Below, in pieces: positions 17,149 through 25,908 of a stretch of 64,000 nt of DNA. Both the position numbers and the translations under genes were made by a program. Source of the stretch: CAVSRC01 sp963798195. Lineage in GTDB: Bacteria > Pseudomonadota > Alphaproteobacteria > Rhizobiales > Kaistiaceae. The notes under the pieces were generated by a model. It was not told the DNA's origin. It did no database searches and saw only the letters and a list, made by a program, of their open reading frames with translations. Numbering within the stretch: position 1 is the stretch's first letter; the number at the start of each line of letters is the position of its first letter. The stretch spans positions 376,402 to 440,401 of the forward strand of contig CAWCSF010000005.1 in the NCBI GenBank assembly GCA_963798195.1, written 5' to 3'.

Positions 17149-18023
17149 TGGCCGCGGCGCGGGATGGCACGGCGGTTTGCCTCGCCCCGCGCCCACCCCA
17201 GCGGCGGCCGGCGACCCCGTTGCCCGCCGGCGCGTGCGACTGCCACTTCCATGTCTTCGCCGAGGGCGCCCCCCTCGCAACGCCGCGCAACTATACGCCG
17301 CAGATGCTGACGCTGGAGGACTGGCTGCGCTTGTCCGGCTTCTTCGGCATCGAGCGCGGCGTGCTGGTGCAGCCCAGCGTCTACGGCGCGGACAACAGCG
17401 TCCAACTCGCGGCGCTCCGTGCCATGCCGGAACGGCTGCGTGCGGTCGTCGTGCCAAGCCCTGCCATCACCGACGGCGATCTGCGTCAGATGCACGATGT
17501 CGGCGTGCGCGGCATCCGCTTCAACACGTTCAATCTCGGCGGCCTGTCCCTGGACATGGTCGGCCCACTCGCGCGCCGCATCGCGCCACTCGGCTGGCAC
17601 CTCCAGTTTCATGCAAGATCGTCGGAACTCGACCGTATCGCCGAACTGACCGCCGGCCTGCCGGTGCCCATCGTTTTCGATCACTTCGGCCTGCTGCCGA
17701 TGGGCGAGGAGGACGCGCGCGAGTCTGGCCTCGTCGCCCTGCTCCGCCTTCTCGAAGGCGGCCGGTGCTACGTGAAGATCTCCGCGACCTATCGCATTGG
17801 AGGTACCGCGCAGCGCGCAGCCATCGCACAGGTGGCGAAACGGCTGGTCGCCGCCCGGCCGGATCGCGTGCTCTGGGGCAGCGACTGGCCACACGTCGAT
17901 CTCTGGGACGAGATGCCCGACACCACCGACCTGATCGACGAAGCCCTGTCGTGGCTTGCCGACGACGCCACCCGCAAGCGCGTATTCGCCTCCAATCCAG
18001 CCGAACTCTACTGGGCCAGTTGA
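17148..18023 (+). CDS. Amidohydrolase family 2 protein, probable sugar-acid lactonase
   Basis: TIM-barrel metal hydrolase of the COG3618/PF04909 group (291 residues). The metal-binding HxH equivalent is DCHFHVF near residue 27; other signatures are RGVLVQPSVYG, GVRGIRFNTF, PIVFDHFGLLP (His/Asp) and VLWGSDWPH (catalytic Asp). Members hydrolyse lactones such as fucono- or galactarolactone, or 2-pyrone-4,6-dicarboxylate. Coupling to a sugar-acid dehydratase favours a lactonase acting just before it in an oxidative sugar pathway. This is an inference from context. Confidence 0.82.
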   Translation: MAAARDGTAVCLAPRPPQRRPATPLPAGACDCHFHVFAEGAPLATPRNYTPQMLTLEDWLRLSGFFGIERGVLVQPSVYGADNSVQLAALRAMPERLRAVVVPSPAITDGDLRQMHDVGVRGIRFNTFNLGGLSLDMVGPLARRIAPLGWHLQFHARSSELDRIAELTAGLPVPIVFDHFGLLPMGEEDARESGLVALLRLLEGGRCYVKISATYRIGGTAQRAAIAQVAKRLVAARPDRVLWGSDWPHVDLWDEMPDTTDLIDEALSWLADDATRKRVFASNPAELYWAS

Positions 18024-18024
18024 A

Positions 18025-19002
18025 CTACTGATTGCCCGTGATCGGCCGCGACTGATAGGGCGCCTCCAGCGCCTTGACCTCATCGGCCGACAGCTTGAGC
18101 CCGACGGAACCGATCGCGTCCTTCAGGTGATCGAGTTTGGTCGCGCCGAGGATCGGCGCAGCCACACCTGGCTTCTGCAGCACCCAGGCCATCGCCACCT
18201 GCGCGTACGACACGCCGCGCGCCTTCGCCACCTTGCCGACCGCATCCACGATCGCGCGCTGGTTGCCGACGTCGTTCTCGTACATCGTCTTGCCGTTGGC
18301 GTCGGTGGTGTTGCGCTTGGTCTGCTCGCCCCATGGCCGCGTCAGCTTGCCAGAGCCCAGCGGCGCCCACGGAATGACGCCGATACCCTGGTCGACGCAG
18401 AGCGGCAACATCTCGCGCTCCTCCTCGCGGTAAACCAGATTGACCTGGTTCTGCATCGAGACGAAACGCGGCCAGCCGTTGAGGTCGGAGGTGAAGAGCG
18501 CCTTGGCGAACTGCCATGCGTACATCGAAGAAGCGCCGATATAGCGCACCTTGCCGGCCTTGATGACGTCGTTGAGCGCGTCGAGCGTCTCGGCGATGGG
18601 CGTTTTGTTGTCCCAGCGGTGGATCTGGTAGAGGTCGAGATAATCGGTGCCCAACCGCTTCAGGCTGGCGTCGAGCTGCGCGAAGATCGCCTGGCGGTTG
18701 AGGCCGGCGCCGTTCGGCCCGGGCCGCATGCGGTTGAACACCTTGGACGCGAGCACGATCTGGTCGCGCGGCGCCAGTTCCTTGATGAGCTTGCCGGTGA
18801 CCTCCTCGCTCGACCCCTCCGAGTAGGAATTCGCGGTGTCGAAGAAGTTGATGCCCGCATCCCAGGCATGGCGAAACAGCGGCCGCGCGTCGTCTTCCGC
18901 CAGCGTCCACGGCCGCCGCTCTCCCGGCACGCCGATCGACATGCAGCCGAAGGCAATGCGTGAGACTTCCAGTCCGGTCTTTCCCAAGCGTGCATATTCC
19001 AT
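18025..19002 (-). CDS. Aldo/keto reductase
   Basis: NADPH-dependent aldehyde/ketone reductase of the AKR superfamily (325 residues), of the Tas/YajO-like group. The catalytic tetrad is visible: Asp and Tyr in FFDTANSYSEG, Lys in LASKVFNRM and His in LYQIHRWD. The cofactor end IGVIPWAPLGSGKL and the C-terminal PILGATKLDHL segment are also conserved. AAGGGCGAA precedes the ATG. It converges with the lactonase gene and lies upstream of the Opp-type transporter genes on the same strand, 42 bases from the last of them. It may act on a sugar handled by either cluster. Confidence 0.88.
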   Translation of the reverse strand: MEYARLGKTGLEVSRIAFGCMSIGVPGERRPWTLAEDDARPLFRHAWDAGINFFDTANSYSEGSSEEVTGKLIKELAPRDQIVLASKVFNRMRPGPNGAGLNRQAIFAQLDASLKRLGTDYLDLYQIHRWDNKTPIAETLDALNDVIKAGKVRYIGASSMYAWQFAKALFTSDLNGWPRFVSMQNQVNLVYREEEREMLPLCVDQGIGVIPWAPLGSGKLTRPWGEQTKRNTTDANGKTMYENDVGNQRAIVDAVGKVAKARGVSYAQVAMAWVLQKPGVAAPILGATKLDHLKDAIGSVGLKLSADEVKALEAPYQSRPITGNQ

Positions 19003-19044
19003 GGGTTCGCCCTTTCGCGTGTTCTTCTGAAGTGAGACCGGGAC

Positions 19045-20103
19045 TCAGCCGACGCCCTTGAGCGCCAGCGTCTCGGCATAGTGGCAGGAGGCTTCCTGAC
19101 CGTCGGCGACCTTGCGCAGCGCCGGCACTTCGGTGCGGCAGCGGTCGGTGGCGTAACGGCAGCGCGGATGAAACGTACAGCCCGAAGGCAGGTTGGCGAG
19201 GTTGGCGACCTCGCCGGTGAGGCGGATGCGCTGGTCGCGATGGCGCAGGCGCGGATCGGGCCGCGGCACCGCCGACAGCAGCGCCTCCGTGTAGGGGTGC
19301 TTCGGCGCCGAGAAGACCTGCCGCACCGGCCCAAGTTCGACCAGCCGGCCGGCATACATCACCGCGATACGGTCGCAGATGTAGTGCACGACCGCGAGGT
19401 CATGCCCGACGAAGAGATAGGTGAGGTTGAATTCGCTCTGCAGGCTGCGCAGCAGCCGCAGGATCTGCGCCTGTACCGAAACGTCGAGGGCGGAAACCGC
19501 CTCGTCGCAGATGATCAGCCGCGGATCGAGGGCCAGCGCCCGGGCGATGCCGATGCGCTGGCGCTCGCCGCCGGAGAAGGCGTGCGGATAGCGGCGCATG
19601 TATTCCGGCCTGAGGCCGACGCGCAGCAGCAGCGCCGCCACCCGGTCGTTCAGTTCGGAGCCGCTGGCGATGCCATGACGCCTCAGCGGCTGCCCGACGA
19701 TATCGCCGACCGGGAGCCGCGGATTGAGCGAGGAGTGCGGATCCTGGAAGATCATGCGGATTTCGCGGCGCACCCGTCTGAGGTCCGCCTTCGACGCGCT
19801 CAGCACCTCGATCGGCTCGCCGTCGCCCTTCCAGTAGCGCACCGCGCCGGCGGTCGGTTCGTAGATGCGCAGGATGGCGCGGCCGGTGGTCGTCTTGCCG
19901 CAACCCGATTCGCCAACCAGGCCGAGCGCCTCGCCCGGCATCACGCGGAAATTGACGCCGTCCACCGCCTTGACGTGGCCGACCGTGCGGCGGAGCAGGC
20001 CGCGCTGGATCGGGAAGTGGACCTTGAGGTCATCGACCTCGAGGATCGGCGGCCCATTGGCGATGGGAACGGCCGCATGGGCAAGCGTTGCAGCCTCAGC
20101 CAT
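19045..20103 (-). CDS. Opp/Dpp-type ABC transporter ATP-binding protein (F subunit)
   Basis: One of two ATPases of an oligopeptide/oligosaccharide importer (352 residues). Walker A GESGCGKTT, signature HAFSGGERQRIGIARAL, Walker B LIICDEAVSALDV and H-loop FVGHDLAVV are all intact. The C-terminal oligo_HPY region has PSGCTFHPRCRYATDRC, a Cys-rich motif that can bind a 4Fe-4S cluster in Opp/Dpp ATPases. The ATG at 20103 overlaps the end of the D-subunit gene by eight bases. It is the last gene of the five-gene ABC operon. Confidence 0.9.
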   Translation of the reverse strand: MAEAATLAHAAVPIANGPPILEVDDLKVHFPIQRGLLRRTVGHVKAVDGVNFRVMPGEALGLVGESGCGKTTTGRAILRIYEPTAGAVRYWKGDGEPIEVLSASKADLRRVRREIRMIFQDPHSSLNPRLPVGDIVGQPLRRHGIASGSELNDRVAALLLRVGLRPEYMRRYPHAFSGGERQRIGIARALALDPRLIICDEAVSALDVSVQAQILRLLRSLQSEFNLTYLFVGHDLAVVHYICDRIAVMYAGRLVELGPVRQVFSAPKHPYTEALLSAVPRPDPRLRHRDQRIRLTGEVANLANLPSGCTFHPRCRYATDRCRTEVPALRKVADGQEASCHYAETLALKGVG

Positions 20104-21139
20104 GCGCCGCGTCCGCCGTCTCGACCGGGGCGCCTTCGGGCTCATAGAGCAGGCAGCGCACCGTGCGGCCATCGGCAAGGGTCGTCTGCGCCGGCACATG
20201 CCGTTCGCACCGGCCCGGCATCATTTCCGGGCAGCGCGGGTGAAAGGTGCATCCCTTCGGACGCGCGAAGGGGTGCGGCACCATGCCTTCGATGGCAAAC
20301 AGCGGCTCGTTGCTTTCCACCCGCGGGATCGAACGGAGCAGGCTGCGCGTGTAGGGGTGCTTCGGATCGTGGAAGATGCCGTCCACCCCGCCCCGCTCGA
20401 CGACACGGCCGAGATACATGACCGCAACGTCGTCGGCGATTTCCGCGACGACGCCGAGGTCGTGGGTGATGAACATCACCGCCATGCCGAGCTCGGCCTG
20501 CAACTCCTTGATCAGGTCGAGGATCACCGCCTGCGTCGTCACGTCGAGGGCCGTGGTCGGCTCGTCGGCGATGAGCAGGCGTGGCCGGCAGGAGAGCGCC
20601 AGCGCGATCATCGCCCGCTGCCGCATGCCGCCGGAAAGCTGGAACGGATAGCTGGCGAGCTGCTGGTCGGGGCGCGGCATGCCGACGCGATCGAGCACCT
20701 CGATCGCCTGCCGCCGGGCCTCGGCCTTGTCCACCTTCATGTGCAGGCGGATCGCGTCCATGATCTGGTTGCCGATGGTGTGCAGCGGGCCCAGCGCCGT
20801 CATCGGCTCCTGGAAGATCATTGCGATCTGGCGGCCGCGGATTGCCCGGATCTCGGGACCGCGCGTGTCGAGTTGCGCGATATCGACCTCCGACCCGTCG
20901 GCGCGGCGATAGATAATCTCCCCGCCGACGATGCTGCCCGGCGACTGGATGATCTGGAGCATCGACCGCGCCATCACCGACTTGCCACAACCAGACTCGC
21001 CGACAACGCACAGCGTCTTGCCGTCCGCGATGTCGAGGTCGACGCCATCGACGGCGACCACCGTCCCCTCGTCGGTGCCGAAATGGATGCGCAGGTCCCT
21101 GATGCTGATCAGGGAGTCGGTTGCCAGTCGGCGACGCAC
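20096..21139 (-). CDS. Opp/Dpp-type ABC transporter ATP-binding protein (D subunit)
   Basis: Second ATPase of the importer (347 residues). Walker A GESGCGKSV, Q-loop IFQEPMTAL, signature QLSGGMRQRAMIALAL, Walker B LLIADEPTTALDV and H-loop FITHDLGVV are present, with the Cys-rich C-terminal GCTFHPRCPEMMPGRC. The GTG at 21139 was chosen because it lies eight bases after the permease stop and directly before the ATPase fold (SLISIRDLRIHFG). The much longer open frame upstream runs through the permease gene and is not coding. Confidence 0.88.
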   Translation of the reverse strand: MRRRLATDSLISIRDLRIHFGTDEGTVVAVDGVDLDIADGKTLCVVGESGCGKSVMARSMLQIIQSPGSIVGGEIIYRRADGSEVDIAQLDTRGPEIRAIRGRQIAMIFQEPMTALGPLHTIGNQIMDAIRLHMKVDKAEARRQAIEVLDRVGMPRPDQQLASYPFQLSGGMRQRAMIALALSCRPRLLIADEPTTALDVTTQAVILDLIKELQAELGMAVMFITHDLGVVAEIADDVAVMYLGRVVERGGVDGIFHDPKHPYTRSLLRSIPRVESNEPLFAIEGMVPHPFARPKGCTFHPRCPEMMPGRCERHVPAQTTLADGRTVRCLLYEPEGAPVETADAAHG

Positions 21140-21147
21140 CCATTGCG

Positions 21148-22314
21148 CTAGTTGCCATAGGGATCGGCCGCATCGATGAGGCCGTCGCCGAGGAAGTTCA
21201 TCGACAGCACCGCCACGACGATCGCGGCGCCGGGCAGGAAGAGCCAGGGCGCGGTGGCCACCGCGCGCACATTCTGCGCTTCCTGCAACAGGACGCCCCA
21301 ACTCACCACCGGCGGCCGCAGGCCGATGCCGAGGAAGGACAGCGCCGATTCGGCCAGGATCATCGCCGGGATGGCCAGCGTCATCGAGGCGATGATGTGG
21401 CTCATGAAGGACGGCACCATGTGCTTGAAGATGATGTGCAGTTCCGACGAGCCATCGAGCCGCGCCGCGGTGACGAAATCCTCGCGCTTCAGCCCCATGA
21501 ACTTGCCGCGCACCTCGCGGCCAAGCGCCGTCCAGCCGATCAGCGAGAGAATGACGGTAATCGCGAAATAGACCTTGAGCGGCGACCAGTCCTGCGGGAT
21601 GGCGGCGGCAAGCCCCATCCACAGCGGAATGACCGGCACCGATTGCAGCAGCTCGATCGTGCGCTGGATCAGCATGTCGATCGCGCCGCCGAAGTAGCCG
21701 GAGATACCGCCGAGCAGCACCCCAAGCGTCAGGCTCAGGATGACGCCGACGAGACCGATCGACATGGAGACGCGCGTTCCATAGATCGTGCGGCTGAGCA
21801 CGTCGCGCCCAAGACGATCGGCTCCGAAGAGATACATCGGGTCGTTTTGGTTGAGCGGCGCAATGAAATGGACGTTGCCCGGGATCAGGCCGAAGAGGCG
21901 ATAGTCCTTGCCCTGCGTGAAGAGCCCGACGGGAATGACCTTGCTCTCGTCGACGACGAAGGTGCGGCGGAAGGAAACCGGATCGCTTTTGACCGTGTAG
22001 CCGTTGACGTAGGGCGCGAAGGTCCAGCCGTCTTCCGTGTTCTGGAAGAGATGCAGCGCCTGCGGTGGCGCGAAGGGATACTGCGCCTTGTAGTAGTCCG
22101 AGGGGAAAGGCGCCAGAAACTCGCAGAACACCGCCACCAGATAGATGAAGATGACAACGGCGCCGCTGGCGAGCGCCAGCTTGTGCCGGCGGAAGCGCCA
22201 CCAGACGAGTTGCCACTGGCCGGCGACCTGAACCTTCGATTCCGGTTCGGCCGGCCGCACAACGCCGTCGTGGGGCTCGGCGGCAATGGCGGTCTGGGTG
22301 ACGTTATCGACCAT
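21148..22314 (-). CDS. Opp/Dpp-type ABC permease (C subunit)
   Basis: Inner-membrane permease (388 residues) with an N-terminal helix after a cytoplasmic tail, a large periplasmic insert (about residues 65-150) and the BPD_transp_1 core. The OppC signatures are DRLGRDVLSRTIYGTRVS and, in the EAA loop, LDGSSELHIIFKHMVPS; the C-terminal LSMNFLGDGLIDAADPYGN is typical. ATG 22314 begins the cytoplasmic tail. It lies between the B permease (seven bases upstream) and the D ATPase. Confidence 0.9.
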   Translation of the reverse strand: MVDNVTQTAIAAEPHDGVVRPAEPESKVQVAGQWQLVWWRFRRHKLALASGAVVIFIYLVAVFCEFLAPFPSDYYKAQYPFAPPQALHLFQNTEDGWTFAPYVNGYTVKSDPVSFRRTFVVDESKVIPVGLFTQGKDYRLFGLIPGNVHFIAPLNQNDPMYLFGADRLGRDVLSRTIYGTRVSMSIGLVGVILSLTLGVLLGGISGYFGGAIDMLIQRTIELLQSVPVIPLWMGLAAAIPQDWSPLKVYFAITVILSLIGWTALGREVRGKFMGLKREDFVTAARLDGSSELHIIFKHMVPSFMSHIIASMTLAIPAMILAESALSFLGIGLRPPVVSWGVLLQEAQNVRAVATAPWLFLPGAAIVVAVLSMNFLGDGLIDAADPYGN

Positions 22315-22321
22315 CGCGCCC

Positions 22322-23308
22322 TCAATCGTACCGGATGCGTGGATCGAGCCACGCGAGCAGGATGTCGGAAATAAGCGTGCCGATGACCGTGAGGGTGCTG
22401 AGCAGCAGGATGAAACTGCCGGCAAGGTACATGTCCTGCGTGAGCAGCGAGCGCAGGAGCAGGGGACCGGAGGTCGGCAGGTTCAGCACGATCGCCGTTA
22501 CCGTCGCCCCGGAAACCAGTGACGGCAGGATCCAGCCGATGGTGGACACGAAGGGGTTCAGCGCCATGCGGATCGGATACTTCAGGATCACCTTCGCTTC
22601 CGGATGGCCCATGGCGCGCGCGGTCACGACATAGGGCTTGTTGAGCTCGTCGCCGAGATTGGCGCGCAGGATGCGGATCAGGCTGGCCGTGCCGGCCGTG
22701 CCGAGCACGATGATCGGAATCCAGAGGTGGGCGGCGAGATCGAGGACCCGCGCGACGCTCCACGGCGCGTTCTCGAATTCCGGCGAGAACAGGCCGCCTA
22801 CGCTCTGCCCGAAATATTTGAGCGCTGCGTACATGAAGACCAGCGCCAGCAGGAAGTTCGGGATCGCCAGCCCGATGAAGCCGATGAAGGTCACGAAGTA
22901 GGAACTGATCGCGTATTTGCGGATGGCGACGTAGATTCCGATCGGAAACGCGACCACCCAGATGAACACCAGCGTCGACAGCGAGAGGATCATCGTCAGT
23001 CCCATGCGGTCGCCGATCAGGGCGCTCACCGGCCGGTTCCATTCGAACGATTGGCCGAAATCGCCGTGCAGGACGATGTTGGAAATCCACTTCCAGTACT
23101 GGATGTAGATCGGCTGGCCGAGACCGTATCGCTCGCGGATAGCGGCGACGGCGGAGTCGTCGATCGAGACGTTGTTGTCGCTGAGGCCGGCCAGCACCGT
23201 CGTCATGTAATCGCCGGGCGGCAGCTGAATGATGATGAAGGTGACGATCGAGATGACGATCAGAGTCGGCACCATGTAGAGGATGCGGCGAAGGATGAAG
23301 CCGAGCAT
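22322..23308 (-). CDS. Opp/Dpp-type ABC permease (B subunit)
   Basis: Inner-membrane permease (328 residues). The OppB start signature FILRRILYMVPTLIVISIVTF is followed by FGQSFEWNRPVSALIGDR, six predicted helices and the EAA loop YVVTARAMGHPEAKVILKYP. It ends with LLAWLDPRIRYD, as OppB proteins do. It pairs with the C permease immediately downstream to form the pore. A strong hairpin separates it from the substrate-binding protein gene upstream. Confidence 0.9.
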   Translation of the reverse strand: MLGFILRRILYMVPTLIVISIVTFIIIQLPPGDYMTTVLAGLSDNNVSIDDSAVAAIRERYGLGQPIYIQYWKWISNIVLHGDFGQSFEWNRPVSALIGDRMGLTMILSLSTLVFIWVVAFPIGIYVAIRKYAISSYFVTFIGFIGLAIPNFLLALVFMYAALKYFGQSVGGLFSPEFENAPWSVARVLDLAAHLWIPIIVLGTAGTASLIRILRANLGDELNKPYVVTARAMGHPEAKVILKYPIRMALNPFVSTIGWILPSLVSGATVTAIVLNLPTSGPLLLRSLLTQDMYLAGSFILLLSTLTVIGTLISDILLAWLDPRIRYD

Positions 23309-23331
23309 CGTGGTGCCTCGTCGGTAGCCGT

Positions 23332-23364
23332 CTTCCCGCGGCCGATCGAGTCAGCCGCGGGAAG
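23332..23364 (-). terminator. Stem-loop between binding-protein and permease genes
   Basis: CTTCCCGCGGC (23332-23342) pairs perfectly with GCCGCGGGAAG (23354-23364) around an 11-base loop. It lies just after the binding-protein stop. In ABC operons such a hairpin usually stabilises the upstream message or partly terminates transcription, which gives more binding protein than permease. Confidence 0.6.
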
Positions 23365-23372
23365 CATGGAGT

Positions 23373-25310
23373 CTACTGCTTGACGTACCAGGTGAACGTG
23401 TTGAGCGGCGCCGGGGTTGGATAGACCGCGGAGTCGATCATCGAAGGCGGAATATTACCCATCCGGTTCGTCGCTATCGCGTAGGTGCCGACGATGAGAT
23501 TGATGCCGATCACCCGGAATTCGTCCTTGGCGATGCGGAGGATCTCCGCAAAGATTTCATGCTGCTTCTTGGGGTCGGCGGTGACCAGGAACTGGTCGTA
23601 GAGCGCCAGCTGGTGCTTGACGACCTCGGGCGGCTCGATGCCCTTCGGGTCCTTCAGGTACCAGTAAGCCCACGGAATGCCGTACAGGGCATTCTCGTTG
23701 ATCGGCACGTACATGCGCGAGTTGAGGATTTCCATGAGGCCGCCGGCGCCATTGTTGGATGCGGCGTCGAAGGTGTTGGAGCGCTGCCGTTCCTTGTAGA
23801 GGGCGGAGTTGATCGAGTTGATTTTCAGCTCGATGCCGATGTCCTTCCACTTCGGGGCGATAAGCTCGAGACCGTCGCTCTGGATCGGGTTGGTCGTACG
23901 TACGTCGACCAGCACCGAAATGCGCTTACCGTCGGGCCCGAGTCGGTAGCCCTCGGAATCGCGCTTGTCGTAGCCGAGGCCGTCGAGAAGCGCGTTGGCC
24001 TTTTTCGGATCGTACTCGGTATAGCGCTTGGCCATCTCCTCGTCGAAGTAAGGAGACTCCTTGCGGGGTGCCAGGTTCCAGGGTTCGCCGAGGCCGGCAT
24101 AGAGAACGTCGATGATCTCCTGGCGATCGATGGCATACGACAGGGCGATGCGGAAATCCTTCTGATTGAAGATCTCGTGCTTCACCGGGTCGGTGACCTC
24201 GAGGTTCAGGTGGATCACCTGCGCCGCGCTGACATCGGGACTGAGATCGATGAAGTGATACTTGCCTGTCTCCTGGCCGTCGAAGAGCACTGGCTTGTCG
24301 GCAACCGTGAAAACCTGCGGCTCGTATACGAAGTCGATCTGGCCCTTGAGCGTGGAGAGCTTCAGCACCTCGGCATTGTTGAAGATGGGCACCCGCACGG
24401 TGTCGACGTAGGGAAGCTGGTTGCCCTCCGGGTCGACCTTGAAGAAGTACGGGTTGCGCTTGGCCACAACCTCATTGCTGGAGCCGTCATAGGCCGTGGT
24501 GACGACCCACGGATCGACCGTCGGCAGGTCCGGGTTTGTCCACGTCCCGATATTGTTGATCAGGTCGCCGCTGCCGACCTTCTGGTAGAAAAGCTCCACC
24601 CATGTCGGGGTGCCGGCGGCCTTGACCAGCGCATCGATGCCGTCTGGATTGAATTTCTTGTGGAACTGCTTGGCATAGTGGGCCGGCGCGGAGATTTGCG
24701 TGCCGGTGAAGCCAGCGGCGAGCTGTTGCAGGAACAGGCCATAGGGCTTGTCAAACGTGAAGCTAAAGGTCTCGTCGTCGATCTTCTCGAAGGTCGCGGG
24801 CTTGCCGTCCTGAACCAATGCGCCCACCGGACCGCCTGGCGAGAGCTCCTTGTTGAGAGCGATCTCGTTGTACCAGAAGTCGTAATCGTCGGCGGTCAGG
24901 GGCTCGCCATCTGACCACTTCATCCCCTTGCGGAGATGGAAGGTGAACTTCGTGCCTTCCGTGTTGACGTCGATCGACTCGGCGATGTTCGGGATCCATC
25001 CCGAGCCGTCCGCCGCCCAGCGCACCAGGCGCTCGTAGCCGATCTCACGCTGCAGCCAGCCATAACCGCGGTCGGTGCCGCCGAGAATGTGGAACGACAT
25101 TGTCCCGCCGTACTTGCCGATCTCGTCGTGCGGCTTCACCACGAGCGGATTTTCCGGCAGCCGCTGATCGACCGGCGGCAGCTTGCCGGCCTTCACTTGT
25201 TCGGCGAGTTGCGGCGCCTCCTGGAAGGCATAGGCCGGCACGGCGAACATCGCCAACGCGGCGACGCCGGCGAAACCAGCAATGCGAATACGGGATGCGA
25301 GTGTTGTCAC
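23373..25310 (-). CDS. Opp/Dpp-type ABC substrate-binding protein
   Basis: Periplasmic solute-binding protein of the SBP_bac_5 family (645 residues, at the long end of the family). A signal peptide (IAGFAGVAALAMFAVPAYAF) precedes the mature protein; signature segments include KFTFHLRKGMKWSDGEPLTADDYDFW and IFNQKDFRIALSYAIDRQEI. The GTG at 25310 follows GGGGAGGAA at good spacing. It is the first ABC gene of the operon. Long binding proteins of this class carry peptides or oligosaccharides; neighbouring glycoside hydrolase and LacI genes favour an oligosaccharide. Confidence 0.9.
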   Translation of the reverse strand: MTTLASRIRIAGFAGVAALAMFAVPAYAFQEAPQLAEQVKAGKLPPVDQRLPENPLVVKPHDEIGKYGGTMSFHILGGTDRGYGWLQREIGYERLVRWAADGSGWIPNIAESIDVNTEGTKFTFHLRKGMKWSDGEPLTADDYDFWYNEIALNKELSPGGPVGALVQDGKPATFEKIDDETFSFTFDKPYGLFLQQLAAGFTGTQISAPAHYAKQFHKKFNPDGIDALVKAAGTPTWVELFYQKVGSGDLINNIGTWTNPDLPTVDPWVVTTAYDGSSNEVVAKRNPYFFKVDPEGNQLPYVDTVRVPIFNNAEVLKLSTLKGQIDFVYEPQVFTVADKPVLFDGQETGKYHFIDLSPDVSAAQVIHLNLEVTDPVKHEIFNQKDFRIALSYAIDRQEIIDVLYAGLGEPWNLAPRKESPYFDEEMAKRYTEYDPKKANALLDGLGYDKRDSEGYRLGPDGKRISVLVDVRTTNPIQSDGLELIAPKWKDIGIELKINSINSALYKERQRSNTFDAASNNGAGGLMEILNSRMYVPINENALYGIPWAYWYLKDPKGIEPPEVVKHQLALYDQFLVTADPKKQHEIFAEILRIAKDEFRVIGINLIVGTYAIATNRMGNIPPSMIDSAVYPTPAPLNTFTWYVKQ

Positions 25311-25464
25311 TGTCGTTCCTCCCCAGAACGTTTCTTGTTTTGTGTGCGCGCCGTTCGTCCGGCGTCTTCTTGTCAGTTCGTTGCCGTCGAGCGTCTCATA
25401 GAAGGCTGTATGGCGCAAGTTGAATTAGGCTATTCCGTCCATTGTTGCGGCTAGTTGCGCGCTG

Positions 25465-25878
25465 TTAGGTCTTGAAAATCGTCCCTGGCTTCAGGAAGGC
25501 GATCCGCCATCCGCCGGCTTCCCGGCGAAACTGGAAGGCGAGATCGCCGAGCGACTGTATCGCCGGCATGGGCGCTGTCCCGTCACCGCCGAGCGCGCCG
25601 CGGAGGGGCATGAAGTAGGCCGTGCCGACGGCCTCGTCGGCGTCGAGGACGTTGACGACGACGTTCGTCACCACGTGGCGGCTCACCTGATCCGCCGGGC
25701 GCTTGTCGAGGGCCGCACGGATCGCCGCACGGCCGACGGTGGGCTTGCCGCCGCGCACCCAGGTGGCGTCGTCGGTGAACAGCGCCGCGGTCTCGTCGTA
25801 TTTGCCGAGATCCATCAGCGTGTAGCAGGCGGTCGCGAGCCGTGCGCAGGCACGCTCGGCGGCATCCGTATCGGTCAT
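25465..25878 (-). CDS. SnoaL/NTF2-like protein
   Basis: A 137-residue cone-fold protein of the SnoaL-like/NTF2 superfamily. Signs are the opening helix (ERACARLATACYTLMDLGKYDETAALF) followed by TDDATWVRGGKPTVGRAAIRAAL and the end RREAGGWRIAFLKPG. Members are isomerases, dehydratases or binding proteins; the specific role is unknown. GGGGAGG precedes the ATG. It lies between the hydroxyacid dehydrogenase (30 bases upstream) and the transporter genes, in one transcriptional direction. Confidence 0.8.
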   Translation of the reverse strand: MTDTDAAERACARLATACYTLMDLGKYDETAALFTDDATWVRGGKPTVGRAAIRAALDKRPADQVSRHVVTNVVVNVLDADEAVGTAYFMPLRGALGGDGTAPMPAIQSLGDLAFQFRREAGGWRIAFLKPGTIFKT

Positions 25879-25908
25879 GTCATTGCCTCCCCAATCCGGC
25901 GCCGGGCC

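Noticed and set aside
15427..17457. 676-codon minus-strand open frame
   Set aside because: It lies entirely opposite the IlvD-type dehydratase and the lactonase start; an antisense artefact of GC-rich codon use.
20096..22216. 706-codon frame as a fused ATPase protein
   Set aside because: Only the last 347 residues show ABC ATPase motifs; the upstream part runs out of frame through the OppC-like permease gene. A GTG at 21139 gives a normal D subunit.
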